A stretch of 64,000 nucleotides of DNA, from positions 76,631,722 through 76,695,721 of the forward strand of contig NC_090696.1 of NCBI RefSeq assembly GCF_040954835.1, written 5' to 3'. Below are positions 43,301 through 56,000 of this stretch, piece after piece (positions within the stretch are counted from its first letter, which is position 1; each line of letters begins with the position of its first letter). The notes beneath the pieces are model-generated. The model was given only the letters and a program-made list of their open reading frames with translations, was not told the DNA's origin and did no database searches. Both the position numbers and the translations under genes were made by a program. This DNA comes from Lepisosteus oculatus. Lineage: Eukaryota > Chordata > Actinopteri > Semionotiformes > Lepisosteidae.

Positions 43301-46300
43301 ACCGGGGACGTGAGGATCAGCTGGCTGTACTTGTCCTGCTGCCTGATGCTGATTTCACCCGGAAGGAAAGAAGACGCTTGTTCATACACACAGTGCAGCT
43401 CCTTCCCAAGTACATGTGACTGAATTAAATACATTTTGATAATTGGCATTGATATTTACGCCTTTTTATGTCTTTCTGGTCCTGTCTTCACTGGGTACGG
43501 CCTCTTCTGTCAGCTTGTTTTGTCTAATATTGACTGACGTGTTAATGATCATAAGGACATTTTACACTCTTTAAACATGTAAAGAATATATTGTGGGAAT
43601 GTCTCCCGCTGGTAAAACCTGCTGCGATATGTCCAGGATGGGTTTGTGCAAACGCAGTTCATTTCAGATGCAGTTATTTCTGTTAGAGGAGGAATCAGCT
43701 TTAAAAAAATAAAATAAACACGACAGAGCGAATAAGAATAATGACTCTGCCTATGTGAAACCATCCTGACACCCGTTGATCAGTAGCTGGGGCAAAACCA
43801 GTACATTTTCACAACTGTCAGAATTAATGTCATCATTTAACTGTGCTGCCCCTTGGTTGTCTATGCAATAATCTGCATTTGGATGGGCCTGCCAGAGAAG
43901 TCCCTCTACGTGACTGAAGACATTCATGATCTCATTTCCAGGAGATGAAACCTGAAAATGTGTACAGTAAGCAATGCAATGTCTAAGGTACCAACATATT
44001 TACCCCCCCCATCTTCAGGTTCTTGAATGTGGAAGCCCAACCATTACGTAAAACTAACCTGACCCGAACCTTACTGGTGTCCCCTGTCGTGCTCACCTGC
44101 CTTCTTTCCAACTAGACGCCTGCTCTCAGCTCACGGCTGAAACCATGTCTCGTTACAAAATAACCACAGGCCAGTAACGTCTTTTCCAGATATAGCTGTA
44201 GAGGATTATGCATGTTACATCATGTCGTGTAATGTTTATGTAGGAGTTATTAGAATGTTTTTTAGCCTAATTAAAACAAAAGCATTCCCATTTTTTTTAA
44301 AATAAATTCCTGATCTTCGGTTCCCTCGTAAATAAGGTACATGCAGTGGTATAATTCAACTTTCCCTCTCCCCAGCGGAGCAGTACCTGAGCCTGGAGTC
44401 CTTGAAGGTGTCCAGGTACGTCGGATACGCCCATCCGATCCGGCTGCCTTTGCAACGCAGCTCAAGGTCCTTCCCGGAGCTGAGCGTCAAGGAGTCGACC
44501 AGCCTGAGGAAACGCCCCTTATCCAGGACCTGGGTGAGGATGGACTGGCCCTTGCCCGCGGACTCGCTCTCCTTCCTCTTTCCAGACCTGTTCTTCTGTC
44601 TCCTGCCTCCTTCTTTCCGGGGATTACCCTGCTGGCTGAGGCCTGGAACAGAGCGTCTCACGAGTTAATGAGCTTTCCCAGTCCGGAAAGCGCTGCCATG
44701 GTAAAGGAGGAAGTCTCCCATGAGTCAGACGTCATGCTAACAGGCAAGTCAAGGTTTAACTGCGGGCTGTCCTACAGACCCTGCGGCTGTACAAAATGCA
44801 CTTTATTTCATACACCACAAAGTTATCACAAAGGCTGGACTTCCTAAAAGTTAAAGGTGAGAAATATCCAATGGCATGCGTCGCAGTAAACTGCCTGATC
44901 AGCCCAGTTCTGTTATGATCTTTTGATGAAACCGAGCTGGCTCTCCAGTAAAAAAAAAAAAAGATGAAACAGCACAAAATCCAGTTACTTCTGAGAGGGA
45001 ATTTTTCCAGTTCCCAAGATGTATTTCATATAAGAACTAGAGGAGATTCTTAGTAAATGGCTTATTTTTTTAAACGCATTGATAAAAAAATCTGAATTTA
45101 TGGTTAGGAAGCAAGGAGACATTCTGCATTAAACAGAAAGATCTTCCTTGATTATTCTCCATCTTTTTTCAAGAGTGATGTGAAATGACAGACTTGCACA
45201 CTCTAGTGGTTCTTCTCCTTATCTTATCTTACTCATATAATCTTCAAGAAAGCCAGACAGCCAGCGAACAAATTCGAGGAACCAACAATCAATGTGATCG
45301 TCTTCGTTTAACTCCGCCCAGAAGAGCGCAAGAACTAATATCCAATGCTACTAAACTAAAGCAAACTGTGGAGACACTGCAGATGGGAAAGAGGTGGAAA
45401 GTTGCGCAGCTGGCTATGGGACATGTCTACCCACTCCTTGAGTCATATCCTTTCGTTGTGAGGAAGAACGATGAGGAGGCATGATCTGTAACATGTGTCA
45501 GTAACATGCCCTGTCTTTTGGTATTTCAGTCTAGTGAGCAGAGGGATTGTCAGTTCTGTGTTCCTCTTCGTTATGTTATGGATTCAGCTCTTCAGCGGCT
45601 ATCATTTCTATTCCTGATGCTACTGTAAACTCACCGTCTGTGTTGCACGGGCACTACTCAAGGAAAATTATCTTAGTGTTGCTGTACCAAATGGCCATCT
45701 GGAAAATACCTCAAACAACATTTCTTCCACACAGCTGTACAAACATTATAGCAGGAAATATTTTTAGAACTGGCACATGAAGTATAAAACCGGACTCAAT
45801 TCAGCCTTCATCTCAGTTGGAGGTGTATTTTGAAATGAAAGATGAATGGATTAAGAAGGGCAAAGCATTAATTTTTGAGCGCCGTCTGTCAGCAGTCCAA
45901 GACAAATTTATTTTTAACTGTTCTAGAGCCTAGATGTATTTAAATATACACGTGAATGCATTTGGAAATATCTCTTCACAAGCCTGTACTCCTCCGTGAT
46001 TAAAAAAATAGGTTGAAACCAAGCACCTGTTGCAGATTAAGGGAAGTCACAAGACTGGCTCTGTACTGCACATCACATCAGCTGAGAGGTATGATCAGGG
46101 AAAACAAAGAACTGCACTAGTTCTGGCCAGCGAAAGGATTCCAACAACTTAAAAACTCCTATTATGTGCTGTGATGTATCTTTTGAAAAAACATTTGAAA
46201 TAATTCATTTTGTTTTACTGGCCCTTCAGTAAATAATCAAAGAATAAGCATATACTGTATTTCCAAGTTCTGTCTTACTCCATAAATGAAACAGGACAAG

Positions 46301-46531
46301 AAATGCAAATGCATACATTAATGTAAGCTTCAGGTAACTGAGGATGGGTTCATACACTAAGTAAGCCACCTAAAAAGTCCTGTTTGCAAAACAGTCCAAC
46401 TAAGCTTGGAAAGAGCTGATTTTTTGTTTAAAACATCATTATTAACAACAACAACAACAAAAATCTATATGCTCACCATTTTGAAACTCCTCACAGAGGA
46501 GAACCAGGGTCATAATGATCCAAACCTTCAT
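40144..46531 (-). CDS. pdgfrl: PDGFRL, platelet-derived growth factor receptor-like protein, complete
   Basis: There are six coding exons on the - strand: 46531-46477, 44642-44387, 43348-43197, 42560-42267, 41542-41406, 40332-40144. Phases fit throughout and give 360 residues (human 375 from memory). Residues 1-18 look like a signal peptide (MKVWIIMTLVLLCEEFQN). A basic linker follows (about 19-58), then three Ig-like regions: one with CKGSRIGWAYPTYLDTFKD and DTGEFSCW, one with IPCRVTSPLAKVTLHRE and DTGIFYC, and a last one with VTCTVLGDPDVDVDF and YICTAKN. There is no transmembrane segment, so the protein is secreted. It resembles the extracellular part of PDGF receptors and is a tumour-suppressor candidate in human. 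Ligand binding is not established. NVT in the last Ig region is a possible glycosylation site. Confidence 0.96.
40333..41405 (-). other. pdgfrl: PDGFRL intron 5
   Basis: No gene is seen. It holds short CAT-rich repeats near 40925-40955 and a GGT/G-run near 41249-41275. Confidence 0.55.
41406..41542 (-). CDS. pdgfrl: PDGFRL exon 5
   Basis: The exon has 137 bases, with phase 1 in and 0 out. It encodes VPSGPPSVTIEASSTTVGGG, DNINVTCTVLGDPDVDVDFV and WTFPGQ. Human is VPSGPPSTTILASSNKVKSG, then CTVLGEPDVEVEF. It is the first half of the third Ig domain. Confidence 0.96.
41543..42266 (-). other. pdgfrl: PDGFRL intron 4 with SINE
   Basis: The intron holds a fish SINE at about 42010-42225 on the opposite strand. 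Nothing else was recognised. Confidence 0.6.
42010..42225 (+). repeat. Fish SINE, 3' body
   Basis: It contains TGTGTGCCCTGCGATGGACT followed by GGCGTCCCGTCC and then CAGCTCATCGTGACCCTGTG, followed by AAATGGATGCA. These are the familiar body and tail blocks of an abundant fish tRNA-derived SINE. The order matches the decayed copy at 25555-25850. Confidence 0.75.
42267..42560 (-). CDS. pdgfrl: PDGFRL exon 4, second Ig-like domain
   Basis: The exon has 294 bases, phase 1 at both ends. It encodes DKDELFVPSTTHFDIIYLRP to SVKYQLLYVE. Human has KGELFVPSPSYFDVVYLNPD and ends SVKYQLLYVA. The cysteines in IPCRV and FYCKA make the domain disulphide. Confidence 0.97.
42561..43196 (-). other. pdgfrl: PDGFRL intron 3
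   Basis: This 636-base intron shows no recognised gene. Open frames that run through it are continuations of exon 3 past its donor. Confidence 0.6.
43197..43348 (-). CDS. pdgfrl: PDGFRL exon 3
   Basis: The exon has 152 bases, with phase 2 in and 1 out. It encodes IRQQDKYSQLILTSPVAADT, GEFSCWALLCDGDECTRDTD and then SAYIYFT. Human is GQLTLVNSTSADTGEFSCWV, then STYIFFT. It completes the first Ig-like region. Confidence 0.95.
43349..44386 (-). other. pdgfrl: PDGFRL intron 2
   Basis: AT-leaning intron of 1.04 kb with no recognised feature. Confidence 0.55.
44387..44642 (-). CDS. pdgfrl: PDGFRL exon 2, basic linker and start of Ig region
   Basis: The exon has 256 bases, with phase 1 in and 2 out, acceptor CTGTTCCAG and donor AG|GTACTG. 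It begins LSQQGNPRKEGGRRQKNRSG, a strongly basic linker, then TQVLDKGRF, LELRCKGSRIGWAYPTYLDT and FKDSRL. Human is MQVLDKGRF, then CKGSRIGWSYPAYLDTFKDS. The linker is poorly conserved but has the same charge. Confidence 0.95.
44643..46476 (-). other. pdgfrl: PDGFRL intron 1
   Basis: AT-leaning intron of 1.8 kb. A 99-codon open frame on the + strand (45185-45484) begins with a hydrophobic stretch. It is not recognised and may be chance. An AAC-type short repeat lies at 46445-46462 next to the exon 1 donor. Confidence 0.55.
46477..46531 (-). CDS. pdgfrl: PDGFRL exon 1, signal peptide
   Basis: The ATG is at 46529-46531 and the donor is AATG|GTGAGC. It encodes MKVWIIMTLVLLCEEFQN. Human begins MKVWLLLGLLLVHEALEDV, which fixes the start although an in-frame upstream ATG exists at 46676-46678. 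The 18 codons give a hydrophobic signal-peptide core. Confidence 0.93.
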
Positions 46532-46760
46532 CCTGTGGCCGTGGGGGTGTGCTCGTCTGCAAGAGCCTTCCAGTCCTGGAGGAGCACGAGGGGCTGCAGG
46601 GCAGGAGAGGAACCGAGGGATCGCAGAGAAAGGGTGCAGCTTTCCGGGCCCAGAGTGTGGAGCAGAGCTCTGGAGCAAACCCAGCAGCCCTCAGCAGCGA
46701 AGTGTAACATCCCGAGGAAAAGCTGAAGAAGTCTGAAATCTCAGCCTACAGCTCACTCCC
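46532..46760 (-). promoter_or_regulatory. pdgfrl: Probable PDGFRL 5' UTR and proximal promoter
   Basis: The 230 bases before the start codon are GC-richer than their surroundings and fall off into AT-rich sequence beyond about 46790. No TATA box in a clear position was found. Read as 5' UTR and promoter from position only. Confidence 0.35.
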
Positions 46761-49700
46761 TTCGGGGTGTAGCAGCTGCCCACTGCTGCCACCTATTGAA
46801 ATCAGCGCAGATTGACCTTATTTAAATGGTAAATGTATTTAACAAATTGACATAAAATACATTCGTTGCGTACTCTGTGACACTACAATTTAATAGAAGT
46901 TTCCTTCTTGTTATGTGTACCAACTTCTATTCATGAATTGAAAAGGGAAAGTATATAAAAATATTGTTTCTTTTTTGTCATCAATTTGAATGTTTTGACT
47001 GGATTTGCAGATTCCTTGTTACAAAGGAGTCTGTCACAAAACAGCATCAGTGAAAAGCAGCTATACGTGAGATACATGTCTAGTTAGATGGTCTGATGTG
47101 CCATAACTGCAGAACCATTTACAGTGCTCCGTGTTTTTCCTATGCTGTTTTCCAGTACACATGTAGTTATTAAGATATTATCAGAGTGGCTTAATAACAC
47201 TAATTTTCAGCCTTTAAAAAGCCGTGATTGAGATTGTACATATGCACAAACTGGGGATTCTAGGGATCATTTGTGATTCATGAGAAAGTGATCTTCCTTT
47301 GCTGCAAGTATCTCTTCTCCTGGGGTAAAGAACAGATCACCTGGTAAGTAATTTCCCCCTCATGGATCAGTGCCTGCAGACGCTAAAGCCTTTCCCGGAC
47401 ACGATGGAGAGGTGTAGGGAGATTGTGAAAAGAGCTGACCCTGTGCCTTTTAAATCTGGAGACTCAGTCAATCCCAAAGCACTGAAAGGCTGTCATCGGA
47501 CGGAGCTTGCAGAAGGGCTAAATGTTGCTAGCAGCCATATCACCCTGCAACTCACAGCTGGCAGCCCACTGAAGCTCAGCAGGTGTGTGTCTGGTCAGTA
47601 CCTGGATGGGAGACCTACTGGGAAAAGCTAAGGTTCCTGCTGTAAGAGGTGTTAGTGGGACCAGTAGGGGGCACTCACCTTGCAGTCTGTGTGGGACCTA
47701 ATGCTCCAGTATAGTGAAGAGGACACCGTACTGTAAAAAGGCGCTGTCCTTTGGATGAGACAAATAAACCGTGAACCTGACTCTCTGTTACAAATCTCTC
47801 ATTACAAATCCCAGGGCGTTTCTTGAAGAGTAGGGGTGTTACCCAGTTATCATGGCCAAATTTTCTCCTGGCCTTTACCAATCATGGCTTCCTAATAATC
47901 CCCACCTATGAATTGGCTTCATCACTCTGCTCTCTTCCCCACTGAGAGCTGGTGTGTGGGGAGTGTACTGGCACATCATCCAGGTGGGGCTGCACACTAA
48001 TGGTGGTGGAGGGGATCCCCATTACCTGTAAAGAGCTTTGAGTGGAGTGTCCAGAAAAGCCCTATATAATTGTAAGGAATTATTATTATTAATTATTTTT
48101 ATATTTATTATGTTATCCACACGGGGTAGGCCAGCCTACTCAGTTCAAAATAATTAAATGTTTTCCAATAAAACTTACAATAATTATTTATAACTTTAGG
48201 CTAAAAACAAGTATCACTCACAATTCATATTCAAAAATCATTTGATTTCTTACAAATAATATTTCAGTGTTTCTTTTTTTAGTATTTTTTAGTTTGACCA
48301 TTTAAATTTATGACATTTGAAACAATTCTCTTTAGACGTCTGTGTCTCAGTTAAAACTGATTTCCATCCATTATCATGAAGTTGCTTGTTCTGGGGGAAG
48401 GTCATGAAAAACTGAAGCCAGCGAAACTTTGAGGGGAGGAAGGAAACATTTACATGCAACATGCAAACTCCACACAGAAACGGCTCCAGTCAGCAATCTA
48501 GCTCCAGAGCGTAAAACAGATGACTTCAGAATTAATGCTATTATTTCTCACATGAAGCCAACTGATCAATTATTAATGTGTCCTCAGTCACAAAAATAAA
48601 GATTCAAATAATACTGTTATTTCTCATTGGTTTTTAATTTCACTGGACCTTCAGCTGATAACATGTAAAAGTATATAAAGGACCACAGCATATGTTAATT
48701 CTGTTAGCAGCAATACAAAAAATGTACATTGGGCCACTGCAAAAAAAAAAAAATGGGTGGAAAAATACATTCAACTTATTTACTTCAAACTGAAGTTAGC
48801 AAAAACCCAGTCGCAAATCGCACGACCCCCAATCACCTTTCCCGACTTTGAAACACAGTCTAATCATTTAAGACAGCAGCATTTGAATGACTCGATATCT
48901 AAGAGAAATGGAGCTAGTTACACACGTACAGAAACGGACAGTATTTCTACACATTCTGAAGGGGCCAAAAGGGTTCTTACACTGTATCACAGCAGAACGA
49001 AGTCAGGGGTCCAGGTGGCCCCGAAGAACATTCTGCACCGCCGTGTGTCTGCCTGCACTCACAGCTGTGTATCCAGGAGGAACAGTGACAGAGATATTCT
49101 CTCAGGGGCCCTGCAAGGTTTCCTACACGGCTCTGATTGAAAGGTTACACTTCCTTTGTGGGGAGCCTTAGATTTTAGATTTAAACATTTTGTGTTAATG
49201 CCAGATTAATTTTTAATCCGTCCGCAGGTTTTATTCCGGATGAAAGATGTGAAGCAATGATGAGGAAACACGGGGAAGCAGTAACCGAACAGAAGGCATG
49301 TAAATACTGCAGTTCTGGAAAAGGCAGACAGAGGATTTGAACATCAACGGCAAAGGTCTTATCTCAGTCTCAGAATTTGAGACTCCAAGCATGTTTCTAG
49401 AGACGCTCTGACAAAAGAATGCAGGTCACAAACCCATAAAAATAAGTTTCCAAGGACTGATTGAAAATAATATGAAAGATTAATAAATGCTGTTTGTCTG
49501 CATATTTATATTAACAAAAAATGACTGATCTGAATATTTTGTTAGTGTTATTAATAAACATGACTGAATATCCTATAATAAAATTTGTAATTCTTTTCAT
49601 GCATTCTTTACAAATTCAGTTTTAATAATGAATAAATGTTATAATAATTTTTTTTCACATATTCTATAACAAATGCTACTTTATTATCTGTAATTTGTTG

Positions 49701-52700
49701 TTAGCTATAAATTCGTAAAATGTGGTTTTGTCATTGCATTCAATCTAGGGGTTAAGGTTATCTTTTCTTAAAACTTCGCACAACTACATCTTCACAGTAA
49801 TTTTAGCTTCAGATGCTACAAGTTTAATTTAAAAATAGTTTGTGCTCATCAGGATCAAAAACAGATTGAAGGCGGTGTGTTTTTCACAAAGGAAAAGAGG
49901 CGAACACAGTCCCCAAGTGAACTGCTGTCCCGTCAAGCTGTTATGAATAAACAAAACAAACAGACACTCTGACTTGATGTTAGCACGCCCTTGTGTTGGA
50001 AAAACAAGAAAAAATTACTGTAAAATAAAATATGCCCTTTTCTAGTCCATGCCAATTTAAAAGTCAAAAGCGCTTTTTTGCTATACCCATATTTTGCCTT
50101 TAATAACTGTTTATTAAACAATTATTCCTTTTCCAAAAATGACAGAAACTTTCACACTGTGAAATATTTGTAAAACTAGCTGCCTTAACCATACAACCAT
50201 ATTTAACCACTTTATACCACCTTCCCAGATAGCAACCAGTATTATTTTCCAACTGAATCCATCAGCAGTGTGCGACAGGAAAAAATCAGATGGATTTGCA
50301 CTATAAAAGCAAAACCAGCTACATCAAAACAGCACCAGCAAAGGGAACACAGTTCAAAACAATGGTAGATTACACACAATCGCACAATTAATCACGTGAC
50401 AGTAGCTTTTGACTGTTTGGGTATGTACAGATTATACAACACTGAAACACTGATAAGGATGAAATACTCACTCCCAAGCTTTCAAATTTTGTTTAAAAGC
50501 AGTAATGCGCACACGGTTTTCTAGTGACTCCAAACAATCTGCGGCCAAATTCCCTCTCACTCAACAAACACGCTGGTCTCTCTGCTATTTTAAGTCCTTC
50601 TTTTGCCAAAGACAAGAGAAACATGACTCGATAATAATGATTCTAATTATGCTGACCGTACCTTGATTTGATACAGGAGACTCAAACTTACACAACATCT
50701 GTACACTCGGAAAGAGAGACTTTCATAGACACAAAGGCAAACAGTTGTAATATTTTCAAAATTCAGTCTAAAAAATATACAAGATTACAAAAGACGCTGT
50801 GCCTTTAGAATCTAAAAATAACTGGTTGGGTGTCAACAGATACCAAGCCTGACCAAGGTATCAGACTTTGTCCAACAAAAAGCTGAGAGAAGTGTCAAGT
50901 TGCACACTAACCAGCCTGATACTACTGTATATAAGAAAACAGCATACGGTCTTTGTGGTTACTAAAGTTCCTATGACAAAGGAGCAGCTCATAGTTAGAG
51001 GTTCTTTACAGCTATGGTCAAACACCGTAAAATTATCCATGGATATCCGTAGGAAAGGGATCTGTTGTGAGATTCTCAGACCAATCTGCCCCCAGAAGAG
51101 TGAGAGGAGTCAAACTGTCTTGTCTTCTCTGTAACTGTTAATGTTCTCGGGGGAGAGAGAAGTAACTCTCATTGTCTGTTCCCTCCATAGACTGAAATGA
51201 GCTGTAATCACGGAGGGCAATGATCGGTGGGAATCTGTGGGGGGGGGCTGAAGGAGGACATGATCATATTGACACTGCAGAGAGTGCCAAAAACGTCTGC
51301 CTATTTGCTCTGCAAGATTATCTTTTATATAACAACACTTAAGGTTGGTTTATTATGGTATTGCCTTTTCAAACTTGTATTTTACACCTACATAAAATGT
51401 AGTCTAAACTGTAAAATAACTGCCACATTTACATGTAATCCTGCATCTCCTCAGCAAGACAACAAACCACCAGTTACATTTCAGTAACGGTGAAATGAAA
51501 CTGGGTCAGAAGTCTGTCTTTTTGGTATTAAGTCACAGTAAAGATATTCAATGGGCTGAAGCCAAGACAAATGTTATTATAACCCGATAATAAAATGAAA
51601 GTAGAATACTACAGTGCGACACTCCGGTGGTACAGATTTAGCTCAGGGCAGTTCTAGCTGCGCCAGTTGTACGAAGTTGACTTCGTTGAACTGCTGTGTG
51701 GTTGGAACCACAAGAGGTTTATGACCGAGGTGCCCAACCCTGCAGCCAGGTTGACTTCTCAACAAAGAAGCAGTTAGGAATTAACTGAGTTATTAGGGAA
51801 CTGATATTCGATATTCAAACAATTCAAAAAAGCATTTGACAGCCATGATGACGAGGTTATCGCCAAACATATTTTGCTGCAGAAACCCTCGAGTAATGCA
51901 TTTGAGATTTCTTTTTTTTCCTGCATTTTTTGTGTCTTCCACTGTTTGCAGGCAACTTGGCTTGGAATCGCCAGATGCTTCCTTACGTCTCTGTGACGTG
52001 CAGACTGTGCAGCAATGGCTCGACACACTCAAGAGGAGGAGGAAGGGCAGACAGGCCGCAAGAGGGTGGCTGCAGGGGACAGACCTCTGAGGGAGACCCC
52101 CGGCCCAGGAACGCCAGGAAACCCCATCCTTCTCCCCCGCAGCTCAGACAGACCCTGGCTCGGACCCGTGGCTCGAACAGACAGAGCAAGTGGGGATGCC
52201 TATACTTCACATTCACACCTTGAAGAAATTAAAGTCCATGAAGGTCAAGACAAAACGGACCGCTTTTAAGAGGTTTCAGCAGCGTGAGCTGTTAGTACGG
52301 AAATGCGAAGACAACCATCACCCCAATTGCTGTTGAATTGTTGTTCTCGAGCAACACTGTTGTACAAGTTACTTTACAACCTGTTCCAGTGCTAAATCAT
52401 CATTATTTCAGAGCGGTCTCTGAGAAAAAAAAAACTGTGCTTATGCTCATTTCAAAATCAATAAATATCTATTAAAAACCAACTCAGTGGCTCCGTCAGA
52501 ACGGTGGCTTCAGATGAGAATCAGCGTTTCATCGAGATTCCACTTTGATCAAGTTAATTAACAAAGGAAAAAAGCCAGCCCTCTGCAGTTATTCTGAAAG
52601 TCTGCAGTTTGTCTTACTTGTGTCTGTTTTGTTTTATAGGGGTCAGGAACCTTAGTATTTCAACCCAGCTAAGACAAAACCTTGGTCACTCAACTTGCTT

Positions 52701-52909
52701 CTCTTGTTTTGCTTTGAGGTTTGGCCCAAATTCACAGCCCAGCGGGGCGTATTTACAAAGCAGAAAGCTGAAAGGATTGACCTTTCTAGTTAAAAACTAG
52801 AAAAACACTACAAAAACTGTCCTCCTAATACAAATGTCTGCCTGAGGAATTCAGGCCCTGGCAGAGACAGGAGGTACATTCGTGCCAGTCAGTAACAGGC
52901 TCTCCACAC
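46761..52909. other. Region between PDGFRL 5' end and SLC7A2 3' end, likely including SLC7A2 3' UTR
   Basis: About 6 kb without a recognised exon. It includes a 5S-headed SINE (47531-48090) and a short SINE-like fragment with ACATGCAAACTCCACACAGA near 48460. An unknown amount of SLC7A2 3' UTR runs down from 52909; CAT-2 mRNAs have long 3' UTRs. On the - strand AATAAA signals lie at 51349-51354 and near 50109. Open frames of up to 127 codons (for example 48757-49140) show no family resemblance. Confidence 0.5.
47531..48090 (+). repeat. 5S-rRNA-headed SINE (SINE3-like), full length
   Basis: The head (47531-47640) aligns with vertebrate 5S rRNA: CATATCACCCTGCAACTC, GAAGCTCAGCAGGTGTGTG, then GTACCTGGATGGGAGACC and ACTGGGAAAAGCTAAGGTTC. 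The last ~300 bases match the reverse complement of 57749-58030 and of 54124-54442, ending in the GAGTGTCCAGAAAAG-type tail and an ATT-rich end. This is a 5S-derived SINE, not a 5S gene, because the head is diverged and continues into a long body. Confidence 0.85.
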
Positions 52910-53091
52910 TTAGCATGCGCTCGTCTTTTCTCGCAGGATGAACTGGTCACTTTCGTCCACAAGGTCCTCATCATCTGCCTTCTCCGCCTTCTTCTCCTCC
53001 GGCGTTTCGCAAGGAACCGAGTCCTCGTCTTCTTCAGAACGCTTGCGCTCCACGCTGTGTCTCACTCCATAGCCGAAGTAGATCACGAAGC
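52910..53091 (-). CDS. slc7a2: SLC7A2 last coding exon, end of last helix and cytoplasmic tail
   Basis: The acceptor is ATATTCCCAG on the - strand, phase 1 in. It encodes [20 protein letters not shown] to [10 protein letters not shown] and the TAA at 52910-52912. Human is GFLIYFSYGIRHSLEGHLRD and ends FIFHEKTSEF, so both the start and the last ten residues are conserved. The middle is variable and strongly acidic and lysine-rich. Confidence 0.96.
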
Positions 53092-56000
53092 CTGGGAATA
53101 TTGGAATAGGATCATTCCATTCCATTTTCACTTGTCAGAAAGTTGCAGTACATGCATGATAACTGAACTATTTTTTGCAGCCTTTTAACTGCCTTAAAGG
53201 AAAAATTAGGCAACACAAAGGTTATAGTCACATAAGAACTAAGTTTTCTCATACACAGGAAAAAAGGACATACTGTACATAAAACATATGTGAATGATAA
53301 ACGCATTGGTATGCTTGATTAAAACTTTTGTGGGCACTTTTTTAGCTTTAACTAGTTTTCCAGATATTTCTCTTCAAGACCATGCAACTGAAAACCACTC
53401 CAGCCGTGACTCAGTTGATACGTCGTGTTTAAACGCAGGCACATGCTTGTTTATTTTGACGGCTGTATCATGCTCTATTCCTAATTTTGCTGAGTAAATC
53501 TCTTCAGAAATGTGGCAGCAGCCCTGCAGTTCCTCTGCAGCACAGAGCGAAACACTTGCTGCTTTCAACACTTTGGCAGGCCTCCTCGTCGCAGACCGTC
53601 TTCTGCACTCGAGGCTGTAACTGGAGCAGCCGGAGAGCTGGGAATTGAGCTGTATTGTGATCCGAGAAGAGGTCGGCTGCAAGGGCGATGTGCTACAGAT
53701 AGATCAAAGAGAACCTACCAACACACATCCAGATGGAAAAGCGAATCCAGGTATCCCCACTCAGCTGGACCATGAGGTAAACGTTGACAAATATACTGAC
53801 AACAGGCAGAAATGGCAGCAGAGGCACCTGGGAAACACATATTGCACCGTGATATACAGCAGGAACATAACCGTAATTTATTGCATTGATAACCTCTGGA
53901 AAAAACACAAAACATAAAACTCTGAAAAAACACAATAACAATAATTGTTGAAAAAGGACTAGTATAAGATGGACAATTTGGATTTAGTGATCTAAAACTA
54001 CTGCGGATGGGGTAAGAGTCATTTGTAACAGATCCTAACAATCGGTCTCAAATAACTAGCTGATATCAAGATTTCAAATCACTGCTTGTGTAATCTTGGT
54101 ATCAAAATAAATTCATTGATGGTGTAATAATAATAATAATAATTAATTAATAATTGCTTACACTTATATAGCGCTTTTCTGGACACTCCACTCAAAGCGC
54201 TTTACAGGTAATGGGGTCTCCCCTCCACCACCACCAATGTGCAGCCCCACCTGGATGATGCGACGGCAGCCATAGTGCGCCAGAACGCTCCCCACACACC
54301 AGCTCTCAGTGGGGAGGAGAGCAGAGTAATGAAGCCAATTCATAGATGGGGATTATTAGGAGGCCATGATTGGTTAGGGCCAATGGGAAATTTGGCCAGG
54401 ACGCCGGGGTTACACCCCTACTCTTTTCGAGAAACGCCCTGGGAACGTTTGATCAATTTCGTGTAGAAACGTTTGATCGATTTCGAATTAAACACAAAAT
54501 CGTGCACTTTGTGAAACTACCCCATGTTGCCATGTTGTCGCAAACTGCCACAGGCGGGAGAGCGAGTTCCCATGAATCGCGGCCCTTCCCGCTCGGTAGT
54601 CACTGTGATGACTCATGTTGTTCAGTAGATACTTCACCTCAGAAAGTTCCCAACATGATCTGCAGCCAGTATGAACAAGTTCAATTTATCGGCAAAACTG
54701 TCTTGAAGTCGAGAGCAATATTTCTACTGAATGAAAGCCTCTACAGTCCTCACCAGACGTCTCGCTGCCTCGTTCTGAATCACAGAACATGGCGCTGCGC
54801 AGACCTGGAAATCTGATCTACTTTGTGACGTTAATTGGATGTTTTACAAGTTACTGTGAACGTTTTGCTTTTATTGTGTTTCGAAATGCACTCATCGATG
54901 CTGATTCTTTTTCGAACTGCGAAATATAAACATAGCGCTGCAGTTGCCCTTTAATGTTACAGAAGAGCGGCACACACTGGATCACATTCACCATGTTAAG
55001 GCAATACCGCAATACTGCAGTCAGACCCTGGTGTGTGATCAAGGAGAGATCCCCCAGCTCAGGGAATCAGCTACACATACTGTTTATGATCATATCATGC
55101 CTTTCTTGAAGTGCATTTCATTTTCTCCTTTTCAGGAAGCACACAGGAAACACTTAACGATAGACCACAGGGCCAAACAGACAATCACCATGCTCTGAAT
55201 TACCGAGTCATTTTCTTTAACTATCCATTCAAAAAACCCACAAAGTAAGATTTAGGGATCTGTAAACGCTTATGTGGCAAGTCAGCAATATGGAGGATAG
55301 CACCGTCAGCTGACCTGACATTAGCAAGCTCTCTGTTGTTTCTGCAGATTTGTGAATCAATTAGTTAAGTGGTGAAGGGCTGAGAGCCACATTCTCTTAT
55401 GGGTTTAATTTAGAAAGTGTGTTAAGAACAGGGACCCATGGTGTTGGGTTGGTTTAGACTAGGTGTCTGTGCAGTCTATCGTGCAGAAATCTGTTAAATA
55501 AATTATTCTGGCAGAAATGTCTTGGCTGTCCTTGGAGAGGTAGGCCTGAGGCGGCCCGTCTGGTTCAACATGTGACAAACGGCCACTCATTGCACTGAGA
55601 GTCCCAAAGCGCTTCACACACCCACCATGAAAGAGACCTTCTTCTGAGTCTGAGGCTGCCTCCAAATGACGAGGACGCAGACGATCAGCACCATCAGGGA
55701 CACAGCCAGCAGGCCCAGGATCCAGGACTCCATGGCCAGAACAGCCTGCCCTTTATATGTGGTGAGTGTGCTGAGCACACAGACCACAACAGCTGCACAA
55801 GTAATGGGGACAAAGATCACCGGGAACTGATCAACAACCAGGAACAACTGATCATTTTATACAGTATATCATTCAGGATCATTCTAATACTGTCCTGTAA
55901 ATCAGGGAGATCTCTCTCACTTCCTTACATGTAAAATACTGTGCAATCTCGCACTCCCAGGGCACAAATCAGTATGTTTTACATACACTTATGGCTTACT

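Noticed and set aside
47531..47640. Possible 5S rRNA gene
   Set aside because: The 5S-like part is diverged and runs into a SINE body shared with two other copies.
48757..49140. 127-codon open frame between PDGFRL and SLC7A2
   Set aside because: No recognised domain, low-complexity polar composition, and it lies opposite a likely SLC7A2 3' UTR.
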